In this document: piece after piece, positions 42,148 through 51,261 of the stretch
Layout: each line of letters starts with the position of its first letter
How positions within the stretch are numbered: position 1 is the first letter of the stretch
Source: Lewinella sp. JB7
Lineage (GTDB): Bacteria > Bacteroidota > Bacteroidia > Chitinophagales > Saprospiraceae
NCBI RefSeq assembly: GCF_024297185.1
Contig: NZ_JANCTD010000001.1
Coordinates: forward strand, 457,894 to 521,893
DNA length: 64,000 nucleotides
Direction of reading: 5' to 3'
The notes under the pieces: model-generated
Databases searched by the model: none
What the model saw: only the letters and a program-made list of their open reading frames with translations
What the model was told of the DNA's origin: nothing
Position numbers and translations under genes: made by a program

Positions 42148-44301
42148 TTACTGATCCGGACAGGTATAGAAGTAGAAACGGGTGCCTACGCCGACCTCGC
42201 TCTCGATCCAGATATCTCCTTCGTGGAAGTTGACGATGCGCTTGACCAGGGCCAGCCCGATGCCGGTGCCCTGGAACTCATCGGCGTTCGGGGAGCGGGT
42301 GAATAGGTCGAAGACGCGCCCGTACTGGTCCTCCGGAATGCCGATGCCGTTGTCGGCAACGAAAAAGACAGGGCATCCGTTCCGGTACTGACCCGTAAAG
42401 CCAACCTCGATTCGGGGGGCTTCCCTTTGCGAGCTGTACTTGATCGCATTGGAAATCAAGTTGGTGAATACGGTGATGAGATGGTTGCGGTCACCGGTGA
42501 TGGGGGGCATGTCCGGCTGCACGGTACACGTGAACTTTCGCTGTTCGGAGGTGGTACGGTCGGCCAGGACGCGCTCCACGAGCTGTGCTACGGAAAGCTC
42601 ATTGATGATGATGTTGGCCCGGTCGATCCGGCTGAGCGCCAGCAGGTCCGACATGAATACCCGCATCCGCTCCGCGTTATCCTGAATGACCTTCAGGTGA
42701 GATTTTCCCGTCGTACCCAGGACATCCCCGAAGTCTTCCTCGAGGATATCGGCGAAACTGGAGATCCCCCGCAGGGGCGCCCGCAGATCATGGCCTACCG
42801 TGTAACTGAACACCTCCAGGTCCTCGTACGCCTGGCGGAGCAATTCGTTGCGCTTGCGGGCAACGGTGTAGCGTTTCATGACCACGTCCTGGATGAATGC
42901 CTGGATAGCCTGGGCCGTACCGATATCGTCCTGTGACCAGGGGAGGGAATAGCCATGCAGCGTCTGGTCGCTAAGCTGAAACCGGCGCGCACCGGGATTA
43001 CGCTCATCGTCGGTACTGCCGTAGGTGACCGTCTGGATCATTTGGGGTTTAAACCAAATGATCCACTGGTTGGCTTCTACGTCGAGGGGTAGGAACAAGA
43101 GTCCCGCCGAGATTTCGGCGCAGTCCTGGGCGGGGGGGCAAAGGTGGGCAAGGTGATCGGTGGACCAGACGGATTCTCCCCCCGTAGTCTGCTTCAACCA
43201 CTTCATGATCGCATTGATCTGCTCTTCGTGGGGGGTGACGCCGTGCAGCGTCAGTACCTCGTCGGAACAGATGGCGGCCCCGTGGGTACCATCGAGTAGG
43301 TCCAGTAAGGTGGTTTCACCGCTCGTCAGGCCGGAAGCCAGGTTGTCCGAATTAACGATCGTGTCCTGCAGCTGGTCCCGCAGCCGGTTGGCCGACTGCC
43401 GCAGCCGCAGCGCCCGCGAATAGATATGGTAGGCAATCTTTTGTTGGACGACCCGGCCGACAACCCGTAGAAAAGCGCGCATTTGGTAGTCGAGGTAGAG
43501 CGGCTCTACGGCGTGAAGGTAAACCGATCCCCACAGCTTTCCGTCGACGATCAGGGAGAGATAGGCTACGGTGCGCAAACCGTTGTCGCGCAGGTACTGG
43601 ACGTAGTGCACGTTGGGCTCCCGGGCGGCGATGAGCCGGCGGATGATCTCCCGTGCTCCGGGACCGTAGCTCCCGGTCAGGCCGGGTAGGTCGCGACGAT
43701 CGTCGACGAAGTTATGCACCGTATCCACGACTTGGTTATACCTGGACGCGGCGGGCACGTCGCTCGAGGTAAACATGATATTCAGCAGAGAGGGAAGATC
43801 GTTGAGCTTTCGTTCGTGGGTGATTCGGCCGTTGTACCCCTGATCGAACTGCATAACGATCGCTCGGTCATACCCCAGGTGGTAGGTAAGACCGTCAGTA
43901 AGGTGCTGCAGCAGGGTGTCGATCGTCGGTGAACTTTCCAGTTCGGTAGTAAAGTCGTTGAGTCGGGCGGAGTAGTCTCCGGTATGGGGCCAAAACCGGC
44001 GGGGTTCCACCTCAATGACCAGTTCTTTGGCAAAAGCGTACACGATGGCCTGATATTCGTTGTTAGGCCACTTCTCCAGATCCTTGAGCACGAAGACCCC
44101 CGGTGCGTCTTCCCGTACCGTATCTCGCAATTCCGCGACGGTGTCCGCGTGAAACAGTTTATTCAGGGGTTTCCCCAGTAAGCAATCGGACGCTACACCG
44201 CAGAACTCCGCGGCGTGATCGCTGGCCGCGGTAATTGTTAGATCACCCCGCTCAACAACTAGGACGAGGGCATACGACTGAACTTCGAGGGCAGTTTTCA
44301 A
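42148..44301 (-). CDS. Phytochrome-like sensor histidine kinase lacking the N-terminal bilin Cys segment
   Basis: 717 aa with a TTG start at 44301; no ATG/GTG exists between it and the in-frame stop at 44335. Order: PAS-like (1-100), GAF-type core (about 110-300; FTSSDVPAASRYNQVV, EPNVHYVQYLRDNGLRTVAYL), PHY-like (about 330-490) with a degenerate tongue, then HisKA (FSYTVGHDLRAPLRG, His in GHDLR) and HATPase_c (NLISNAIKYSS, DNGIGI, GTGIGLAL). No receiver domain. The typical N-terminal Cys...IHxPG segment is absent, while the His in the SPxH-like position (NVHYVQY) remains. It may bind a chromophore non-covalently or sense something else. It sits 58 bases downstream of uvrA on the same strand. 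Confidence 0.85.
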   Translation of the reverse strand: MKTALEVQSYALVLVVERGDLTITAASDHAAEFCGVASDCLLGKPLNKLFHADTVAELRDTVREDAPGVFVLKDLEKWPNNEYQAIVYAFAKELVIEVEPRRFWPHTGDYSARLNDFTTELESSPTIDTLLQHLTDGLTYHLGYDRAIVMQFDQGYNGRITHERKLNDLPSLLNIMFTSSDVPAASRYNQVVDTVHNFVDDRRDLPGLTGSYGPGAREIIRRLIAAREPNVHYVQYLRDNGLRTVAYLSLIVDGKLWGSVYLHAVEPLYLDYQMRAFLRVVGRVVQQKIAYHIYSRALRLRQSANRLRDQLQDTIVNSDNLASGLTSGETTLLDLLDGTHGAAICSDEVLTLHGVTPHEEQINAIMKWLKQTTGGESVWSTDHLAHLCPPAQDCAEISAGLLFLPLDVEANQWIIWFKPQMIQTVTYGSTDDERNPGARRFQLSDQTLHGYSLPWSQDDIGTAQAIQAFIQDVVMKRYTVARKRNELLRQAYEDLEVFSYTVGHDLRAPLRGISSFADILEEDFGDVLGTTGKSHLKVIQDNAERMRVFMSDLLALSRIDRANIIINELSVAQLVERVLADRTTSEQRKFTCTVQPDMPPITGDRNHLITVFTNLISNAIKYSSQREAPRIEVGFTGQYRNGCPVFFVADNGIGIPEDQYGRVFDLFTRSPNADEFQGTGIGLALVKRIVNFHEGDIWIESEVGVGTRFYFYTCPDQ

Positions 44302-44359
44302 GGAGACGCTAAAAATTTCCGTGAAACTAACCGTTTACACCTGTTCGCCGTACCCAGAA

Positions 44360-47266
44360 TTAAAATTGGTTTCCTAGTTCCGCCCGCAGAAAGCGACCGG
44401 TATGGCTTTGTGTCACCTTGGCGACGTCTTCCGGGGTGCCTGTAGCGACCACTTCCCCGCCGCCCCGGCCCCCTTCCGGACCCATGTCGATTATGTAGTC
44501 GGCAACCTTGATCACGTCCATCGTGTGCTCGATCACGATCACGGTGTTGCCCTTGTCTACCAGTTTCTGCAGGACCTTGAGTAGGTATTTGATATCCTCG
44601 AAGTGCAGTCCCGTAGTGGGCTCGTCCAGGATGTAGACCGTCTGTCCGGTATCCCGCTTACTTAATTCCTCGGCCAGTTTTACGCGCTGGGCCTCGCCGC
44701 CGGACAGGGTAGTGGCCCGCTGACCCAGGGTGATGTAGCCCAGGCCCACGTCCTTTAGCGTCTTCAGCCGCCGGTAGATCTTCGGGATGGGCTGAAAGAA
44801 ATCCGCCGCCTCGGCCACGCTCATGTTCAGAACATCGGTGATCGATTTGCCCTTATACAGGATCTCCAGCGTCTCCCGGTTGAAGCGCATACCCTGGCAG
44901 TTTTCGCACTCGACCTCGACGTCGGGCAGGAAGTTCATTTCGATCGTCCGCATTCCGCTGCCCTTACACACCTCGCAGCGGCCGCCCTTGACGTTAAAGC
45001 TGAAGCGGCCCGGCTTGTACCCCCGGATCATCGCTTCCGGCAGCTTGGTGAACAACTGGCGGATATCGGTAAACACCCCGGTATAGGTCGCCGGGTTCGA
45101 GCGGGGCGTGCGACCGATGGGCGACTGGTCGATGTCGATCACCTTGTCGATGTGCTGCAGGCCGTACACCCGTCCGTGCTCCAGGGGCTTCTTGACGCTG
45201 TTGTAAAAGTGCTGCCGCAGAATGGGGTAGAGGGTCTCGTTGATGAGGGTCGATTTTCCGCTACCCGATACGCCGGTCACGCAAGTGAGAGTGCCGAGGG
45301 GAATTTTAATGTCGACGCCCTTCAGGTTGTTTCCGCCGGCCCCCTTCAGGGTGAGAAATTTACCGCTGCCCTTCCGCCGCTTCTCGGGCAGTTCGATCCG
45401 CTTGCGGCCGGAGAGATAGTCGCTGGTGATACTCCCGGCGTTTTTCTCCTGCAAAAAATCCGCCGGCTTGCCCGCCGTGACCACGTAGCCGCCGTTCACG
45501 CCGGCCCCCGGCCCCAGGTCCAGGAGGTAATCGCTCGCCATCATGATGTCCTTATCGTGCTCGACCACCAGGACCGAATTGCCGATGTCGGTCAGGTCGC
45601 GTAGGGCCGCGATCAGTCGCTGGTTGTCGCGCTGGTGTAAGCCGATGCTGGGCTCGTCGAGGATGTAAGTGATGCCGGTGAGCTGGCTGCCGATCTGGGT
45701 CGCCAACCGGATGCGCTGGGCCTCCCCACCGGAAAGGGTACGGCCGGGGCGGTCGAGACTCAGGTAACCGAGACCTACGTGCAGCAAAAATTGCAGGCGG
45801 AAGCGAATCTCCTTGAGGATGTCGGTGGCGATCAGCGTCGTACGCTCGTCCATGCCCTCCTCGGCCGTTTCCATCCAGACGCCGAGCTCCCCCAGGTCCA
45901 TACGGGCCAGTTCGCTAATGGTCTTGTTCTTGATCTTAAAGTGTCGTGCTTCGGTACGTAGCCGGTCGCCGTCGCAGGTAGGACAGGTGTCGATGGTCAT
46001 GAACTCCTCGGCCCAGCTCCGGATGCGCTCGCTGGTGGTCTCTTCGTACCAGCGCACGATCATATTGACCAGACCGTTCTGCTCCACGTCCCAGACCATA
46101 TCGTGGGCGCTCTTATCGTACTTGCTCTTCTTCTTCCTGCCGCTGCTCTTACGCCCGTAGAGAATGACGTTCAGGGCTTCGGGGTCGATCCGTTCGATGG
46201 GGTCGCTAAGCTTAAACTTCTCGGCCTTGGCGATGGCCTTGATCTGCTTAAAGGTGGTGTTGTCGCGGGTATCCCCCAGCGGGGCCAGTCCGCCCTTATT
46301 GATGCTCACCGAACGGTCGGGGATGATCTTGGTGATGTCCGGGCTGTTCACCTGCCCGAGCCCCTTACACGTGGGGCAGTAGCCGTAGGGGGAGTTAAAA
46401 CTAAAGGTGTTGGGGCTGGGCTCCTCGTAGCTGATGCCGTTTTCGGCGTCCATCAGATTCTTGGAGTAGGGGGCGGTCTCCCCGGTTTCGGCATCCTGAA
46501 TGAAGACCAGCCCTTCCCCCATTTTCAGGGAAGTGGCTACGGCCTGCCGGAGCCGGTCGAGCCGCTCGGGACCCATCTTGATGCGGTCCACCACGAGTTC
46601 GATGTCGTGCACCTTGTAGCGGCTCACCTGCATACCTTCGCTCAGATCTTCGATCTGCCCGTCGACGCGCACCTTCGTGTATCCCTGTTTCCTGACCTGG
46701 TCGAACAGTTCCCGGTAGTGCCCCTTACGGCCGCGGACCAGGGGCGACAGCACCACGATCTTGCGCCCGTCGTAAGATTCGGCGATCTGGTCCAGCATCT
46801 GCTCTTCGGTATACCGCAGCATGGGCTTTCCGCTTACGTGGCTGTAGGCAGTGCCGGCCCGGGCAAAGAGCAGGCGCAGGAAATCGTAGATCTCCGTAAC
46901 CGTGCCTACGGTCGACCGCGGGCTCCGGTTGGTGGTCTTCTGCTCGATGGAGATGACCGGACTCAGGCCGGTGATCTGCTCCACGTCGGGGCGCTCCATC
47001 GTTCCCATAAACTGACGGGCGTAGCTGCTGAAGGTTTCCATGTACCGCCGCTGCCCTTCGGCGTAGATCGTGTCGAAGGCCAGGCTTGACTTTCCGCTGC
47101 CGCTGAGGCCAGTAATGACGACCAGTTCGTTGCGGGGCAGTTCGACGTCGATGCTCTTCAGGTTATGTTCCTTCGCTCCGATCACGCTGATGAAGCGTTC
47201 GGTATGCGGGATTTGGGGGGCTTCTTTGGGCGGGGACGCGGGAGCGGTAGTCGTTGGGGAAAGCAT
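44360..47266 (-). CDS. uvrA: Excinuclease ABC subunit A
   Basis: 968 aa from the ATG at 47266 (an upstream TTG at 47284 is possible). UvrA is the DNA-damage sensor of nucleotide excision repair, working with UvrB. Two ABC ATPase halves with Walker A GLSGSGKSSLAFDTIYAEGQ and GVSGSGKSTLINETLYPIL, ABC signatures RTLSGGEAQRIRLA and TTLSGGEAQRVKLA, and zinc-binding Cys pairs (CPTCKGLG, CPTCDGDRLR, CEVCKGSG, CENCQGMRF). Family-typical length plus a short Pro/Thr-rich N-terminal extension. It may share a transcript with the phytochrome-like kinase downstream (58-base gap), which would be an unusual light/DNA-repair pairing. Confidence 0.97.
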   Translation of the reverse strand: MLSPTTTAPASPPKEAPQIPHTERFISVIGAKEHNLKSIDVELPRNELVVITGLSGSGKSSLAFDTIYAEGQRRYMETFSSYARQFMGTMERPDVEQITGLSPVISIEQKTTNRSPRSTVGTVTEIYDFLRLLFARAGTAYSHVSGKPMLRYTEEQMLDQIAESYDGRKIVVLSPLVRGRKGHYRELFDQVRKQGYTKVRVDGQIEDLSEGMQVSRYKVHDIELVVDRIKMGPERLDRLRQAVATSLKMGEGLVFIQDAETGETAPYSKNLMDAENGISYEEPSPNTFSFNSPYGYCPTCKGLGQVNSPDITKIIPDRSVSINKGGLAPLGDTRDNTTFKQIKAIAKAEKFKLSDPIERIDPEALNVILYGRKSSGRKKKSKYDKSAHDMVWDVEQNGLVNMIVRWYEETTSERIRSWAEEFMTIDTCPTCDGDRLRTEARHFKIKNKTISELARMDLGELGVWMETAEEGMDERTTLIATDILKEIRFRLQFLLHVGLGYLSLDRPGRTLSGGEAQRIRLATQIGSQLTGITYILDEPSIGLHQRDNQRLIAALRDLTDIGNSVLVVEHDKDIMMASDYLLDLGPGAGVNGGYVVTAGKPADFLQEKNAGSITSDYLSGRKRIELPEKRRKGSGKFLTLKGAGGNNLKGVDIKIPLGTLTCVTGVSGSGKSTLINETLYPILRQHFYNSVKKPLEHGRVYGLQHIDKVIDIDQSPIGRTPRSNPATYTGVFTDIRQLFTKLPEAMIRGYKPGRFSFNVKGGRCEVCKGSGMRTIEMNFLPDVEVECENCQGMRFNRETLEILYKGKSITDVLNMSVAEAADFFQPIPKIYRRLKTLKDVGLGYITLGQRATTLSGGEAQRVKLAEELSKRDTGQTVYILDEPTTGLHFEDIKYLLKVLQKLVDKGNTVIVIEHTMDVIKVADYIIDMGPEGGRGGGEVVATGTPEDVAKVTQSHTGRFLRAELGNQF

Positions 47267-47441
47267 AGACCCTACTAACCCCAAAGAGGGTGGGGTGGTT
47301 GTGCCGTGCCGACGACGACCGCGCTGGCCAGGGTGGCAGGCAGCGTGAGCGAATTCGTTTTACTTTTAGCACCCGAGCCCATCATAACGCTCGTTCGTCC
47401 ACTCCCCCGAACCAAGCTTTCGCAAGCCATAATTCCGCCCG

Positions 47442-48302
47442 ATGCCCTTCCGCCTCCTTTTCCTGCTCCTAATTACGGCCCTCAGTCCGTTCCTCTCCGC
47501 CCAGGATACGCCCCGGGCTACCCTCCTCCAGCTGTTTGACGGCATGCGCGCCGGAGACTCTACCGGCATGGCCATCCTGTTCTACCCCGGCGCTAGCCTG
47601 CAGTCCGTTTCCGTCGACGGGGCGGGGAACACCGTCGTTACCCCGGGCAGCATCGATCAGTGGCTGGCCGGTCTGCACCGGGCCGAAGCCGGCGTTCTGG
47701 ACGAGCAACTCCACTACACCGAGATCCGCACCGACGGTCGACTGGCCACCGCCTGGACGCCCTACACCTTCGTCCTCAACGGAGAAATTCACCACTGCGG
47801 CACCAATGCCTTCCAGCTCGTGCAGTCCGCCGAGCGGTGGCGAATCGTCAACATCATGGACACCCGCGATACCAGCGGTTGCACCCTGCCGTCGACCACC
47901 CCCGTCGCCCAGCAGCTGGAGGACCTGGCCACCGGCTGGCACGCCGCCGCGGGTCGGGCGGACGCGGACACCTTCTTCGACGCCCTCACCCCCGACGCCG
48001 TCTACATCGGCACCGACCCCGGCGAACACTGGACACGGGACGAGTTTTACGCCTTCGCCAAACCCTACTTCGAAGCGGGCAAGGCCTGGGACTTCACCGC
48101 CACCGAACGGCACGTGTTCCACGATCCCGACAGCAACGTAGCTTACTGGGACGAGCTCCTCGACACCTGGATGGGACCCTGTCGCGGCACGGCCGTCGTG
48201 AAGCGCGACGAACGCGGCGCATGGAAGATCGCCCACTATACCCTAAGCATGACGGTACCGAACGAGCGGGTGGAAGCGGTGATAAAGGCAATTAACGAGT
48301 AG
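47442..48302 (+). CDS. Secreted two-domain NTF2/SnoaL-like protein
   Basis: 286 aa with a clear Sec signal (MPFRLLFLLLITALSPFLSA). Two NTF2-like folds: residues about 25-140 (ATLLQLFDGMRAGDSTGMAI, NAFQLVQSAERWRIVNIMDTR) and 155-280 (GWHAAAGRADADTFFDALT, TDPGEHWTRDEFYAFAKPYF). The second shows the DUF4440/SnoaL_3 pattern. Function unknown; such pairs are periplasmic in Bacteroidota. It lies immediately before the convergent sulfatase gene (1-base gap), with no terminator visible between them. Confidence 0.85.
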   Translation: MPFRLLFLLLITALSPFLSAQDTPRATLLQLFDGMRAGDSTGMAILFYPGASLQSVSVDGAGNTVVTPGSIDQWLAGLHRAEAGVLDEQLHYTEIRTDGRLATAWTPYTFVLNGEIHHCGTNAFQLVQSAERWRIVNIMDTRDTSGCTLPSTTPVAQQLEDLATGWHAAAGRADADTFFDALTPDAVYIGTDPGEHWTRDEFYAFAKPYFEAGKAWDFTATERHVFHDPDSNVAYWDELLDTWMGPCRGTAVVKRDERGAWKIAHYTLSMTVPNERVEAVIKAINE

Positions 48303-48303
48303 G

Positions 48304-49890
48304 CTAGTCCGTCACCCGCAACTCCTCCCGCAGCTCCCGCAATGCCCCCTGCAACCGCTCCCGCTCGGCCGCCAGCGCCGGGTCGTCGATGCGGTTTTCC
48401 ATCTCCTGCGGATCTTCCTCCAGGTCGTACAGTTCGTAGCCCTCGAAGCCGGGCTCGGTGAAGTGAATCAGCTTATACCGGTCACCCCGGACGCCCTCGT
48501 GGCGGGCCACCCGGTGGTAACTGTCCATTTGTTGGTAGTAGCGGTAGTAAATCTCATCGCGCCAGTCGTCGGGGGTGGCGCCCGTGAAGAGTGGGGTCAG
48601 GCTACGTCCCTGGGTCTCCCCGGTGGCGGTTACGCCGGCCAGCTCCAGGAGGGTGGGGGCCAGGTCGATGTTGAGCGTCAGCGCGTCGGTTTCGCGGCCG
48701 CCCTCGATCATGGCCGGATAGCGGATCATGAGGGGCGTCCGGTGACTTTCCTCGTACATGAAGCGCTTATCGTACCAGCCGTGCTCACCGAGGTAGAAGC
48801 CCTGGTCGCTGGTGTAGATGACGATAGTATTTTCGGCCAGCCCGCTCTCGTCCAGATAATCAAGCACGCGGCCCACATTATCGTCCACGCTCTTTACGCT
48901 GGCCAGGTAGTCCTGCATGTAGCGTTGGTAGCGCCAGCCGAGTTCTTCGTCCGTACCCTTCACGCGCTGCCATTCCTGACCGACCCTTTGCAGGAAGGGC
49001 TCCCAGGCGGCCCGTTGACCGGCGGTCAGGCGGCCCAGCTGGCGGTCGAAATTCTTTACCTGGTCGAAGTTGGGGTTTTTGATGAAGGTAGCGCCACCCG
49101 TTCCCGGGTCGGGGTTCTGAAACTCGCCGGTCACCTTCAGGTCGTTGCTGGTAAACATGTCGGCAATGCGCATGTCCGCGTGGGCGGCGGCCGGGCGGCC
49201 CGCGTAGTCGTCGCGGAGGGTAGCGGGCTCCGGGTATTTTTTATCGAGCAGTCCGGCCAGGTCGCTGGTGTCCGGCATCCAGTTTCGGTGGGGAGCCTTG
49301 TGCCAGTACAGCATCAGGAAGGGCTGGTCGCCGGCGGCGTTGCGCTCCAGTTCCTCCAGGGCGTAGTCGGTGATCAGAGTAGAGGTGTAGCCCGTGTCGG
49401 CCGTCAGAGTATCACCGTTGTGGACGAAGACCGGGTTGTAGTAGCTGCCCTGCCCGATGAGTCCGCGAAATTCGTCGATGCCGCGGGGTACGGCCTGCAG
49501 GTGGTGCTTGCCGATGAGGGAGGTACGGTAGCCGGCCTCGTGCAGGGCTTCGGGGAAGGTCCACTGATCGGGGTTGAAGGGACTCAGATTGTCGATCTTC
49601 CCGTTGAGGTGGCTGTACTTGCCGGTCAGGATGGCGGCCCGGCTGGGGGCACAGATGGAGTTGGTCACGAAACTGTTGCGGAACAGAAGTCCGTCCTCGG
49701 CGATCCGGTCCAGGTGGGGCGTTTCGATCAACTCGTCGGTGTAGGCCGAGATCGCCCGCTGCGCGTGATCGTCGGACATGATGAAGATGATGTTCGGGCG
49801 GCGGGGCGCGGGTTCGGTGTCGGTAGCGGTGGAAGCCGTGCAGGCCGGTAAGAGCACCGCGAGCACCAGCGGAAGGATGATCATTCGCAT
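48304..49890 (-). CDS. Sulfatase lipoprotein (S1 family)
   Basis: 528 aa. Lipobox-like LLPAC at residues 13-17. Catalytic motif C80-A-P-S-R, the CxPSR site converted to formylglycine, followed by LTGKYSHLNG; metal residues Asp40/Asp41 (IIFIMSDDH). A DQG/H segment lies at TSDQGFYLGEHGWYDKR. The C-terminal subdomain has VRGDRYKLIHFTEPG and YDLEEDPQEMENR, typical of S1 sulfatases acting on polysaccharides or glycosaminoglycans. The subfamily is not determined. A maturase (FGE or anSME) is needed and is not encoded in the window. No SusC/D pair is adjacent. Confidence 0.94.
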   Translation of the reverse strand: MRMIILPLVLAVLLPACTASTATDTEPAPRRPNIIFIMSDDHAQRAISAYTDELIETPHLDRIAEDGLLFRNSFVTNSICAPSRAAILTGKYSHLNGKIDNLSPFNPDQWTFPEALHEAGYRTSLIGKHHLQAVPRGIDEFRGLIGQGSYYNPVFVHNGDTLTADTGYTSTLITDYALEELERNAAGDQPFLMLYWHKAPHRNWMPDTSDLAGLLDKKYPEPATLRDDYAGRPAAAHADMRIADMFTSNDLKVTGEFQNPDPGTGGATFIKNPNFDQVKNFDRQLGRLTAGQRAAWEPFLQRVGQEWQRVKGTDEELGWRYQRYMQDYLASVKSVDDNVGRVLDYLDESGLAENTIVIYTSDQGFYLGEHGWYDKRFMYEESHRTPLMIRYPAMIEGGRETDALTLNIDLAPTLLELAGVTATGETQGRSLTPLFTGATPDDWRDEIYYRYYQQMDSYHRVARHEGVRGDRYKLIHFTEPGFEGYELYDLEEDPQEMENRIDDPALAAERERLQGALRELREELRVTD

Positions 49891-49944
49891 GGGAGGGAAG
49901 ATAAGCGCGGCACCCTAAACGGGCACAATACCCCCGGGATTTCC

Positions 49945-49952
49945 TTACTTTA
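49945..49952 (+). promoter_or_regulatory. Candidate TTACTTTA element before the DUF1569 gene
   Basis: Octamer similar to the Bacteroidota -7 box, ending 4 bases before the ATG at 49957; would give a leaderless transcript. Low confidence. Confidence 0.28.
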
Positions 49953-49956
49953 GATT

Positions 49957-50415
49957 ATGACCTACCCTTCCACTTTCGCCCCCGATACGTTGCGCAATAA
50001 CGTCAATCGCATTCATCAGCTAAGCCCACAGACCAAACCCCGGTGGGGCAAGATGAACGCCGCCCAAATGCTGGCCCACCTCAACGTAGCCTACGACATG
50101 GAAACCGGCGCCCTGCCGGTCCGGAACAACTTCCTGATGCGCTTCTTTCTGAAGGCATTCGTCAAGCGCGGCGTGGTAGGGCCGGATCCCTATCCCCGCA
50201 ATAGCCGGACGGCCCCCCAGTTCGTCATCGCCGACAAGCGCGACTTCGAACGGGAACGCGCCAAGCTGATCGCTCACCTGGAGCGCGTGTCCGCGGAGGG
50301 GGAAGCGGCCTACGAAGGCAAGGAGAACGTGAGTTTCGGCCCCATGACGGCACAGGAGTGGAGCGTCATGTATCAGAAGCACCTGGATCACCACCTGGGA
50401 CAGTTCGGAGTATAG
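49957..50415 (+). CDS. DUF1569/DinB-like four-helix protein
   Basis: 152 aa. RIHQLSPQTKPRWGKMNAAQMLAHLNVAYDM and WSVMYQKHLDHHLGQFGV are signatures of DUF1569, a DinB-like helical bundle with conserved His residues (AHLN; HLDHH) that probably bind a metal. Cytoplasmic, no signal. The role is unknown; related DinB-like proteins are thiol- or stress-linked. Standalone gene divergent from the sulfatase (66-base gap). Confidence 0.88.
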   Translation: MTYPSTFAPDTLRNNVNRIHQLSPQTKPRWGKMNAAQMLAHLNVAYDMETGALPVRNNFLMRFFLKAFVKRGVVGPDPYPRNSRTAPQFVIADKRDFERERAKLIAHLERVSAEGEAAYEGKENVSFGPMTAQEWSVMYQKHLDHHLGQFGV

Positions 50416-50484
50416 GCGGGCCCTATCCGCGATGAACCGTGGCCCGTTGTGGACCGTGACTTCCTGCAAGGCCTCCCCCGCTCA

Positions 50485-51210
50485 TCACCGATCGCTCGCC
50501 TTCAGCGGCAGCAGGCGCGCGCCAACCACCTCCCGGTCGAAGGTGACCCGTATACGCACCATCCGATCCGAGGGATTTAGAAGGTGAAGGTTTTCCCGGG
50601 GCCGAATAGTCACCGTCTCCCGCCCCCGGAGGCCGAAGCCCTGCAGTTGTTCCCCGCTGCGCTTGTCCCGGCCGCTCACCTCGATCTCCCCATTGCCCGT
50701 GCGGATGGTGGTCGTAAAACCCCCGGCACTTCCCTCCCCAAGAACGAGCTGCTGACCGGGCGGAATGGTCTCACGGTAAGCGGTGAGGCCCGGACCGAGA
50801 TCTTCGAATACCGGTGCCGCCCGACGGTTGGGGCGCCGGCCTTCTTCCCCGGAGCCGGTCATTTCTTCTCCACCGAGGGGCTCGTACCGCATTCCCTCTA
50901 CTCCTCTACTCATCACTACGTACACCGTCGCCTCGCGCTCGGCGGCGTTGACGAGGCGAACATTCTGTCCGCCGCCCACCACGACGCTTTTCCGTTCACC
51001 GGGGAGAAGGGTGAATGCATCCTCGACTTCACCTTCCCGGTCGACCAACCGAACGGAAACGGGGTGAGTCCCGGTATTGGTCAGACCGGCCCGGTAGCCG
51101 GTGTCCGTATATTCTCCCAGGACGAAGGCTTGCTGCGCGGGAATGGTGAGCCCGGCCGTGCTTTTGCAATAGGTGAAGAAGATGGGCAGCAGGAAGATTA
51201 GATAGCGCAT
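50485..51210 (-). CDS. Exported lipoprotein of unknown function with internal duplication
   Basis: 241 aa. Hydrophobic N-terminus with Cys15 (IFFTYC), a plausible lipoprotein signal. Two similar beta-rich halves: LTIPAQQAFVLGEYTDTGY ... FTLLPGERKSVVVGGGQNVR and ETIPPGQQLVLGEGSAGGF ... FGLRGRETVTIRPRENLHLL. Each reads like one cupredoxin/Ig-type strand set. No catalytic motif or family recognised. It lies upstream of nothing on the same strand within 50 bases except the AraC regulator, which ends 51 bases before its start. Confidence 0.75.
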   Translation of the reverse strand: MRYLIFLLPIFFTYCKSTAGLTIPAQQAFVLGEYTDTGYRAGLTNTGTHPVSVRLVDREGEVEDAFTLLPGERKSVVVGGGQNVRLVNAAEREATVYVVMSRGVEGMRYEPLGGEEMTGSGEEGRRPNRRAAPVFEDLGPGLTAYRETIPPGQQLVLGEGSAGGFTTTIRTGNGEIEVSGRDKRSGEQLQGFGLRGRETVTIRPRENLHLLNPSDRMVRIRVTFDREVVGARLLPLKASDR

Positions 51211-51261
51211 GGGGAGGGATTTTGATCGCCAAAATGACGGTTACCCTACGTGTACCGCGCT

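Noticed and set aside
46103-47089. 328-codon open frame opposite uvrA
   Set aside because: Antisense shadow within the UvrA coding sequence; Val/Gly-rich and without recognisable domains.
48463-49851. 462-codon open frame opposite the sulfatase gene
   Set aside because: Antisense shadow of a GC-rich gene; no start context, no family, and codon pattern follows the sulfatase frame.
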